From an uncultured Lachnospiraceae bacterium (lineage in GTDB: Bacteria; Bacillota; Clostridia; Lachnospirales; Lachnospiraceae), in the NCBI GenBank assembly GCA_934352055.1, contig CAKRJY010000016.1:1-33280 (forward strand): a stretch of 33,280 nucleotides of DNA. The letters run 5' to 3'. Below the pieces are notes generated by a model. The model saw nothing but the letters and a program-made list of their open reading frames with translations. It was not told the DNA's origin and searched no databases. Shown here piece by piece: positions 15,696-23,700 of the stretch. A program made the position numbers and the translations under genes. Position 1 is the stretch's first letter, and each line of letters starts with the position of its first letter.

Positions 15696-16076
15696 CTACA
15701 CCTCCAGAACAAGATTTAACAAATCATCCAAGCTTTTGATAAAGTTTGTGCCCGATAGGTATGAAATGCCCCTCTCTAAATGCAACTTAAAATACTTAGA
15801 AACAGTTTCATCATCTGTAGGAAGATTTTTCTTTATGCACCAAGCTTTAATCAAAGCCTCATATAATTCGCTATACTCTCCGCCAAACGTATACCAGGAC
15901 ATTTCAACATTACTATCCGCAATAATAGGAATATCGGTAGGTATCGTATTTTCCTTCAATGAATAGCAAAGCGCCCAACGACATAGCACATTCCAATTTT
16001 TTATTCCAGTCTTTCCCTTCAACCTTGAAAGGCGGTCTTTTGACTGATTGGAAAGCTTAATTTGTTTTATTATCAT
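15696..16076 (-). CDS. dndE: DndE phosphorothioation protein
   Basis: This small basic protein of about 126 aa has the DndE signature DRLSRLKGKTGIKNWNVLCR. DndE binds DNA, reportedly with a preference for nicked substrate, and works with DndC and DndD to place sulfur in the backbone. The frame opens with a GTG at 16085 inside dndD. The ATG at 16076 follows AGGTGA at a normal distance and is my choice. It begins one base after the dndD stop (TGATATG), so translation is coupled. Confidence 0.92.
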   Translation of the reverse strand: MIIKQIKLSNQSKDRLSRLKGKTGIKNWNVLCRWALCYSLKENTIPTDIPIIADSNVEMSWYTFGGEYSELYEALIKAWCIKKNLPTDDETVSKYFKLHLERGISYLSGTNFIKSLDDLLNLVLEV

Positions 16077-16077
16077 A

Positions 16078-18018
16078 TCAGTCACCTAAAAAATAGCCTT
16101 TCTTTATTTTTGAACACTTTAATTCGTCATCATATACCAAGGTGAATTCATCACCGACGGTATCCTTCATAATTTCGTAGTAATGCTTATCAATTTCTGA
16201 ATCAGTAGACAAGATAATAGTCTGATCACTCGCATTCGGGAAATATGTCTTAATTAAAGCTACACGGTGTACGGAATCCATTCTTGATAATGGCGTATCT
16301 ATAATCACTGGCAACTTCTTCTTAGAACAAAGTGCTAATGCCCAAAGAAGAGAAATAACCATCAGCTGTTTCTCGCCGGCAGATAAAGATTCTTTAGGAA
16401 CAATCTGACTATCCGCATTTAGATAAACAAAATCCAGAGTAACAGCATCCATATCAATCCGACTAATCAAGTTCTTTTTGTTAGCCAACTGCTTATAGCA
16501 TTTTGTCATTGTTTCTGCTAATGTTCCGATTTTTTTCTTTTGTAAACGGATTTTGTATTCAGCCAAGGCCTGAGTTGCATGATGTGCATATTTTAAGATT
16601 CTACCGTTATCATCATCACTTTCTAAGTTTGACAACATGTTTTCGACAAAGCGGTTATACTCCGAAGTTGCTCGCATAACATCGCCATTTAATCCAGTGC
16701 GCTGTTTTTGGGCTATCTCTAAAGAGGCCTCGTGTTCGATTATCTCTTGTTCAAGAGTTTTGATTTTTTTGTAGATCTTAGACAAAACTCTTTCATCTAT
16801 ATCCACACTTAGGTAGCTATCGATCTCGTCTATCTTGGCAATTCCTTTTTGGCAAGTTGCCATGTTTTGCAACATATTGCCCTGAGCATTCATTAACCCA
16901 TTTCCAAGCAACGATGTTAATTGATAAAAGCTCTGATCCGAGATATCAAATACAATTTCTGTACTTTCCTCAGCAGCTTTATTTTCCACATAGGAAATAA
17001 AGTCCCTAACACTGTTGCTATCCCCGCCGTCGCTATATGTTTCAAACATAGAGTGAATCTTATCAACTGTGTAGCCAAGCAACTTTGTTTCATGCTCTTT
17101 GGCAGCTTGAATACTTATATCTTCAAGTAAATCTTTCACCAGCAAAAGTGGTAATTCGCTTGCAGCCACTCCAATTAAAGTTTCTTTTCCTTGTTCAACT
17201 TTTGCTACAAGTGCTGTTCTCTCGGTAAACAAATCTTGTCTCTGAACAACAATGTCTCCACCTTTTGAAGTGTAATCAACTTTTGCCTTTTCTAATTTTT
17301 TTCTGGCCTCTTCAATTTGTGCTGAAGTTTCGGCAATACGATCATCAATGATTTGCAGTGCAACTTCAGTCTGGTTTTTTCGTTCTCGAAGTATTTTCAA
17401 TTCTTTTGTATGGACTTGATCATTAGATCTTTTTCCAACTCTATTTACAATTCGAGAAATATCATTATCCAAAAGATCCAAAACAGATATTCCTAGAAGA
17501 GCCTTAATTGACTCTTTCATCTGAGCGTTGGTATTTTCTACCGCCAATTCGGCAATTTTTTCTCCATCAAAGAAGAAAAAGCTGGACAATCCACTAGGGA
17601 GGATATTTTCAATAAACATCGCCCAGTTATCTGTTAAAAATGTATTGTCTTGTCCATCTTTTTTTACCTGAATTGTTTCTCGAGTTCTTTGTCCGTTTCC
17701 AGGCCAAGAACGCCTAATCAGGTATCTCTCATCTGTCTCATTTTCAAGCTTAAACTCTAACTCAACATATGTTTCCAAGCTGCCATCAGCAGTATTAACA
17801 AATGCTTTAAGATACTGTCCGTAACTTGAATATTTGCTTTCACTATACGCAAATGAATTTGCACCATACAAAGCAAGTAAGACGCCTTCCAAGAAAGTTG
17901 TCTTGCCTCTACCGTTCATACCTCCGATTAGAACAACAGGCTTTGAAGATTCAAATTCAAACACATTATTTCCGGCATACACGCCGAAATTATGGAATGT
18001 TAGTTTTGTTATTATCAT
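16078..18018 (-). CDS. dndD: DndD SMC/Rad50-like ATPase
   Basis: This 646-aa ATPase of the phosphorothioation machine has Walker A GGMNGRGKT at residues 32-40, a long coiled coil near 190-480, an ABC signature SLSAGEKQLM at 544-553, Walker B VIIDTPLSRMD near 571-581 and a D-loop. No CxxC zinc hook interrupts the coiled coil, as expected for DndD rather than Rad50. It probably provides ATP-driven DNA opening or nicking for sulfur insertion. Its ATG overlaps the dndC stop by one base (TAATG). Confidence 0.94.
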   Translation of the reverse strand: MIITKLTFHNFGVYAGNNVFEFESSKPVVLIGGMNGRGKTTFLEGVLLALYGANSFAYSESKYSSYGQYLKAFVNTADGSLETYVELEFKLENETDERYLIRRSWPGNGQRTRETIQVKKDGQDNTFLTDNWAMFIENILPSGLSSFFFFDGEKIAELAVENTNAQMKESIKALLGISVLDLLDNDISRIVNRVGKRSNDQVHTKELKILRERKNQTEVALQIIDDRIAETSAQIEEARKKLEKAKVDYTSKGGDIVVQRQDLFTERTALVAKVEQGKETLIGVAASELPLLLVKDLLEDISIQAAKEHETKLLGYTVDKIHSMFETYSDGGDSNSVRDFISYVENKAAEESTEIVFDISDQSFYQLTSLLGNGLMNAQGNMLQNMATCQKGIAKIDEIDSYLSVDIDERVLSKIYKKIKTLEQEIIEHEASLEIAQKQRTGLNGDVMRATSEYNRFVENMLSNLESDDDNGRILKYAHHATQALAEYKIRLQKKKIGTLAETMTKCYKQLANKKNLISRIDMDAVTLDFVYLNADSQIVPKESLSAGEKQLMVISLLWALALCSKKKLPVIIDTPLSRMDSVHRVALIKTYFPNASDQTIILSTDSEIDKHYYEIMKDTVGDEFTLVYDDELKCSKIKKGYFLGD

Positions 18019-19550
18019 TAGAATTCTTCTCCTGCGATTGCGGACTCTTCTTCTGAAACTTCTCCTTCAAACTCTTCAGCCTCACTTTGAATATGAGCAA
18101 AGAATTTATCATTGAATTTTCCGCCTAATTCTTTTTTTCTAGTAATACGATCTTCGTAATACCTTGTTGCATCTTCTTCATTCATATAAAATGTATGAGA
18201 AATGCACTTTTCTAAATCATCCAAAATACCTTTTCGTTGATTAAGGCTATTTGACTGATTTTCTATATCAATCATGCTATATAGCATTTCAAAGGTCAGT
18301 TCTTCTTCTGGAAATAAATCTTCACAAACCGACTTTAGTACATCCCATTCATCTTTTCTGAAAGCTTCTGAGCCTACCCATTCTGGATCCAAAAATTTTT
18401 TCCCTGTCACACCTTCAAAAATGGCTGGCAAAGAATCATCAAATTCGTGTTTGTCAAAGACCCATATACGACGAATTGCTCGCAATTCCTCCATTGTAAT
18501 CAGAGAAACATTATCAAAACCTTCTGGTCCTTCTTGCTTGATTTCTTCTTGCATACGAAGCAATCTCTCTAACCAAGCCTCACGAACTTCCTTTTTGTAA
18601 GGTCCATGATGTAAACGACCAAAACTTCCTTGAAGAAAGCCACCCATTTTTCTAAAGCTTCGTCTTTCTCGGTCTTGTTCTTCATCGCCAAATTCATTTC
18701 GAAACTCAAGTAAAGGGGTCATCCAGGCTTTCTCTTCGTCATTTGCTATCATTGCTTCCATAGATTTGTCTTTTTCTACCATTGTACAAACCCAACAGCC
18801 AAATCTGCTTCTACCGCAACTTGGTAAATCTTTTTCTACCATCATCGGGCATTCATTGTCTGCCGTTGCACCTTTATACAAAGTAAGCAATTCCTGATTA
18901 GAGTATCCCCATGGATTTTTATATTGCATAAGGAATACCCACACATCATCATCTGTCCATTCAGCCAATGGTGCAAACACAAGTTCATTTACCATTGTAG
19001 GATTCGGACTCAACAACTCTCTAACTCGTTTCTTTTCATAATTTGCCATAGTCTTAGCACGATTAGCACTTTCCGCTTTTCGTGTGCCTAAAACCATAAT
19101 TATTTCACCATGTTCAGCAATCTTATCTTTAACGAATTTATTTACAGGTTGTATTTTCAGCCTATCAGTACACCATCTAAATTTTTTTCTTGGAAATGGG
19201 TATCCTCGACCTAAAAGATTAACCCAAAATGTATTGTCATACTCTGGGGTTAATCTATGTGGTACGAAAGGCAATCCTTGTTCAGTTGCTGCGTCTTCCA
19301 TTTTTTTCAAAGACTGTATTGCCCATTGTGCAACCACAGGAGACTCAACAAGAGTATCCGTATTTATAATATGAATTGTTTTTTTCCTATCTTCAGCTGG
19401 AAGTCCTTGAATTGCTAACCATACAAGCTGAAGTGTAGCTGTGCTGTCTTTACCGCCTGAGTAACCAATAACCCAAGGGATATCATCGACTTGGTAAAGG
19501 TCCCGGACAGTCTGCATCAATTTATTTACATCTACTCTATTTATCGACAT
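18018..19550 (-). CDS. dndC: DndC ATP-pyrophosphatase / PAPS reductase-like enzyme
   Basis: This 510-aa enzyme activates the DNA backbone for sulfur insertion. The PP-loop SGGKDS lies at residues 31-36. Four cysteines (Cys234, Cys245, Cys252, Cys255 in NECPMM, SCGRSRFGCWVC) are placed to hold the 4Fe-4S cluster known from DndC. Cys127 (FRWCTDR) lies in the substrate-binding half, as in PAPS reductases. The start has only a weak GGATGA site and lies 18 bp after dndB, so it may depend on coupling. Confidence 0.95.
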   Translation of the reverse strand: MSINRVDVNKLMQTVRDLYQVDDIPWVIGYSGGKDSTATLQLVWLAIQGLPAEDRKKTIHIINTDTLVESPVVAQWAIQSLKKMEDAATEQGLPFVPHRLTPEYDNTFWVNLLGRGYPFPRKKFRWCTDRLKIQPVNKFVKDKIAEHGEIIMVLGTRKAESANRAKTMANYEKKRVRELLSPNPTMVNELVFAPLAEWTDDDVWVFLMQYKNPWGYSNQELLTLYKGATADNECPMMVEKDLPSCGRSRFGCWVCTMVEKDKSMEAMIANDEEKAWMTPLLEFRNEFGDEEQDRERRSFRKMGGFLQGSFGRLHHGPYKKEVREAWLERLLRMQEEIKQEGPEGFDNVSLITMEELRAIRRIWVFDKHEFDDSLPAIFEGVTGKKFLDPEWVGSEAFRKDEWDVLKSVCEDLFPEEELTFEMLYSMIDIENQSNSLNQRKGILDDLEKCISHTFYMNEEDATRYYEDRITRKKELGGKFNDKFFAHIQSEAEEFEGEVSEEESAIAGEEF

Positions 19551-19568
19551 TTAAAATCATCCGCCCAT

Positions 19569-20639
19569 TCATTTATTTATACTCTGCAAAAATTTCTTTT
19601 CACGCATTGATTCATCATGATCAAGCGGAATGTTCAAACTAGTTTTAATAACATTCGCCGTCAAGATAATTGCCGCATCATTGTTTATCATTCTTCCATT
19701 TGCACGGATGGTTCTCAATTTCCACGACGGAGCACTTCGTTTCCAATCAATCTCTCGTAACAAACGCAAACGATCAGCCATATTTTCGTCTCTGTGAGTA
19801 AAGAAATAGTTTCCTATTCGTCCCAGTGATTGTATGACCACGGCTTGCGTAATGATATAGTTTTCTCGCAAATCAACTTTGCTAATTTCCTTGCTTTGAA
19901 GTTCATTCCACTGCGTCATATTATCCGCTACTAACATCCAAAACTCGGTCAAAAATTCTTGTGCTTCTTCAGAATTGTCTTTTTGAATTATTCTTTTATT
20001 TGCAGAGTAAAAAGTATTCAAAGTGAACAAATTTGAAGAGTATTTCCCTAAAATGTCCTTTTCCTTATCTGTATAAGTATTGATAAATGGAACTTTAGAA
20101 ATAACCTCTCGTGTAATTACTGCCAAATCATCACGAGAATCATACAATTCTGCAATAGAGTTTGATGTTTTTACGGCATGTTTATTTAGATCCGTAAAAA
20201 TCTGTTGGCTTCTTTCTAATCCTTTATCTCCAAAAAATACTACAGAAATCGTTTCATCCCCAAGTGATTCATCATTTGATAATGCTTCCAGAATAGCTGC
20301 TTTTCTATGCTGTCCATCGTTAATCAAAAAAACAGCATCCATGGAAACTTCCAAAACACCAATATCGGCGTTCTCTTTCGTAGAGATAAACTTGAAATCC
20401 CCATCAATAGATGCTGCCAGAGCAGAAAACACATAATCATCACGGTTATCCAAAATATACTTGCTGATAACTGGTATTCTTGTTGCATTTAATCGTCGTT
20501 GTGCCCTGTATTCAGGCAAAACATATTCATCATCTGAAGGAAATAATCTCGGAATCATCTTTAATGGAACCATTCCTATATAATATTCTCGTTTAGCTTG
20601 GATTCCTTTAACCACAGGAAAACGATATACAAAGTCCAT
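19569..20639 (-). CDS. dndB: DndB, DGQHR-domain regulator of the dnd operon
   Basis: This protein of about 356 aa has the family-defining DGQHR motif at residues 108-112 within FLINDGQHRKAAILEAL, a fold related to ParB/Srx-type nucleases. DndB is dispensable for modification in studied systems and acts as a negative regulator of dnd genes, sometimes tuning modification frequency. The frame opens at 20654, but GGGAGG at 20645-20650 is five bases from the ATG at 20639. A near-consensus promoter with a perfect palindrome lies directly upstream, so autorepression is plausible. It leads the dndBCDEA operon. Confidence 0.92.
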   Translation of the reverse strand: MDFVYRFPVVKGIQAKREYYIGMVPLKMIPRLFPSDDEYVLPEYRAQRRLNATRIPVISKYILDNRDDYVFSALAASIDGDFKFISTKENADIGVLEVSMDAVFLINDGQHRKAAILEALSNDESLGDETISVVFFGDKGLERSQQIFTDLNKHAVKTSNSIAELYDSRDDLAVITREVISKVPFINTYTDKEKDILGKYSSNLFTLNTFYSANKRIIQKDNSEEAQEFLTEFWMLVADNMTQWNELQSKEISKVDLRENYIITQAVVIQSLGRIGNYFFTHRDENMADRLRLLREIDWKRSAPSWKLRTIRANGRMINNDAAIILTANVIKTSLNIPLDHDESMREKKFLQSINK

Positions 20640-20658
20640 AACAACCTCCCACACATAG

Positions 20659-20716
20659 CAAAACGCTATACTTAAGTAGACTACTTAAGTATAGCGTTTT
20701 GTTTGCGTTTTGTCAA
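20659..20716 (-). promoter_or_regulatory. dnd operon promoter overlapped by a perfect palindromic operator
   Basis: On the minus strand TTGACA (20711-20716) and TATACT (20688-20693) are separated by exactly 17 bases, a near-consensus sigma-A promoter. A perfect palindrome spans 20659-20701, with 21-bp arms around A20680. It covers the -10 box and the expected start point. Within it TACTTAAGTA, itself palindromic, occurs twice (20669-20678 and 20682-20691) separated by three bases. This is a classic repressor site, with DndB or the HTH protein at 29536 as candidates. In read-through RNA from dptH the same bases would also form a strong hairpin. Confidence 0.85.
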
Positions 20717-20741
20717 TGAATCATGTGCCTACCAATGGTTT

Positions 20742-23700
20742 TTACTCATTTGGAAACATTGACTTATAAAGCTCCCAAAATGCCTTATCATGAATGTATT
20801 TAGGCTTAGAATTTCCTATTTTCACAATACTGTAGTGCTTATTGAGTCCCTTAATATCATTATACAAAATTTGGCTATCAGAACTCTTAGCTTCTACCTG
20901 GAAGACAAATTCAACGTCAGAGCTTTTTAAATCAGCTACATTATGAACGACCCATGTCAGAATATACTTTGAATAGTCATCTTCGCCTGCGCCAAAATGC
21001 TTTAGGAACTGCGTAGACAGTATGGTGCCCACTCCAAACTCTCTTCCTTCTTTCAGTATTTTTTTCAATGCCGGGAATCCTTCGCTCATAAAGTTATCTG
21101 CTTCATCTACCAGAATCAACTTGGTAATTTGGCGATATTTATTATTGAGCTTACTTGAACCCGCTGCCTGCATTTGCGAATAGAACAAATCCAACGTAAT
21201 CGCTACGATTAGACTTTGAATATCAGCATCATATCCCGACAAATCAATTACAACAACACCTTTCAATAAATCGAAAAGCGATTGTGTCTTGCTTGCGGCA
21301 CTTTCAAAAACCTGAAACTGATAAAGCTTATCCATGGCTGCTGCCAACGAGTCATTCTTCTTTATATCCTCGTTGTTAGCATACAAGCTGTAAACCATAT
21401 CAAAGGTCGGAGGAGAATTGTCCCATGTTGCCGAATTTGCCGGTATAATTCCTCGTGCAGCATAAGCATCAATAATACATTGAAATAGAGTATTCTGCTG
21501 TTTAGGTCCTAATGAGTACACCTTTGACAAGGTATCTTTAAAGGCATTTGCAGTATGTGTAGGAAGCAACGGCTTAAATACCTTTGATTTTGTAAGTGAC
21601 AAAGGATTAAACGGAAGATGATATGGTTTCAATACCTTCGCATCTGTTGCCCTGATAAAGTCTTCTTTACTTTCGTTGTAATCTCCTTTGTAATCGAAAA
21701 TTAGGATACCGATATCGTCACTTTCAAAGTTATCTTTTCGCTTCTGGTACAACTGCGTAATCATAGATTTCGTGAACTGTGTTTTACCAGTTCCCATAGT
21801 GCCAATTATACCAGTATTCGTATGAAAGATCTGTTCTGTATCATTTGGGCACCAATAAAGTGGTTCTCCATTGGTAATGTCTGTTCCAAACAACACCTGC
21901 ATTCCTTCTTTAGATTCAACAATGGTATCTCTCGGTTCTGCTGCCTCTTCGTTTTTATTAAAGTCCTCTGATTCAGTCTGCTTATTGTCAGTACCATACT
22001 GTACAGGTTCCTCAGCAACCTTACTAACACTATCAGTTTTCATGTCACTAACTGGCATGTAAGTAATATTACTTGAGATTTCACCAGCATCTCCAGTTAC
22101 ATCTTCCGTAATATGCACTGATTCTGATTGATACTCTCTTTTTAATCGTTTAGGCAATTCCTTTGTTGCAAGATCAAGATCCTGTTCAATTTCCTTCGCC
22201 GACAAAACCATATAAGAAGATCCCAGTTTTTCAGGCATTTCAAGCAAGCATATTCCTTCAGCATCGAGTTCTCCAGACTTGTTTAAAACATTAGTCCCGA
22301 AAGAAACCACAGTACCTTTTCCAATAAAGTCATCCATTGCATTAGAAATGGTATATCTCTCATTCAATAGATTTTCTCTATATTCATCAAGAACGGCATC
22401 CCAATTTTCGTCAGGATAGATTTTATAAAGCTTTAGTTTTTCACAACAAACCAAAATCAATTGCATGAAAAAGTTTCGGGACAATTTACGTTCCAATGCA
22501 TTACGATTTTCATCGGGCCAAAGTGCATCATGCAACCCCTTGTGAGTATTCTTTACTTGTTCCTTCGCCTTATCAATTACGGTTGGCTGATTAAGTCCAA
22601 TTTTCACTTCAACTGGATGTAGATATATCTTGATGTTATCGTTTGGACCTTCAATACCAACCAGCAAAATATCATCACTTGTTGCTCGTTGTTCAAATCC
22701 TAGATTCTTCGCAGAGAGCATGCCATCTTTTTGTGACAAACCTGCACCACCAGATACTCTTAACATTTCCTCCAAAGAAATCGGAACCCATGTAATGTTC
22801 GGATGTTTGTAGTAAGCCATGCAAAGTTTTATAGCAGACAAAATACTCATTTTTTCTCTACTGAAGTAGCTATCCGCTGCACCTGTAAGCTTTTTGGCAG
22901 TTATTAAGCGAAGCATCCAACCACCATTAATTGCATTGAACAAACTAATAATACCGTTGATATTATCAATATTCGCTGTAACGCCTTTCTTTTGCAACTG
23001 GTCAGAAATGATTTCGTTGTACTGGTTTGATTTTTGCGTAACAGTGATGTCATCATATCCACTAGCAGATGTGTATTGGTCGCTATAATGAATAATCATC
23101 AATTCGTCATCAGTAGCACCTTTCTTTTGGAAGAATGACAAATCGACTTTAGGATCAACAAAAACAACCCAGTTAGAAGACTTGTAAATCTTACCCAGCT
23201 GTCCTTCTTGTCCCTGTTCAATTTCTGTGAAAATGCTGGAATTTGGTTCGTATGAGCTTCCAGAAAAAGCAACACGAAACATTGCATTATAATATGCTGC
23301 CATGCGAATCAACTGATTATTCTTTGCATTGGCGTACTTCGTTCCAAATCCAGTTTTATACCAATCGGCGTTTAATACGGATGGAGTCCCAGAGGTAATT
23401 CCACCTAACGAAATGCCTGTTGTAATTGCATCCATTCTACTTGCACCGGTATCTTCAGAAGATGCCATCTCATAAAATGTCAAATGTGCATACTCGTATT
23501 CGGTCTCATCAGGATTTTTATAGAAGCAACGGATTTTACTTGTCATAACTAATGCAAGTTCACTAGCGTCTTCAAGTTCTTTTGCTCCATAGCTATCTTT
23601 AATTGCTTGCTTCAATTTGTGCATATCTGCTAACAGTGAAAATTCATTATAACTTCCTTTTTTTGCATAGACTTTCACATCGAAGCTAAGCATATCATCA

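Noticed and set aside
16078..18018. Rad50/SbcC repair ATPase
   Set aside because: The protein is too short, has no CxxC zinc hook and no SbcD partner, and sits between dndC and dndE with overlapping codons.
14539..20639. Ssp-type (SspABCD) single-strand phosphorothioation system
   Set aside because: The modification genes match DndA to DndE, including the DGQHR protein and DndE, and the restriction partners are DptF, DptG and DptH rather than SspE.
20659..20701. The palindrome acting only as the dptH terminator
   Set aside because: It overlaps the -10 box and start point of a near-consensus promoter and contains paired palindromic half-sites, which a terminator does not need. A secondary role in read-through RNA stays possible.
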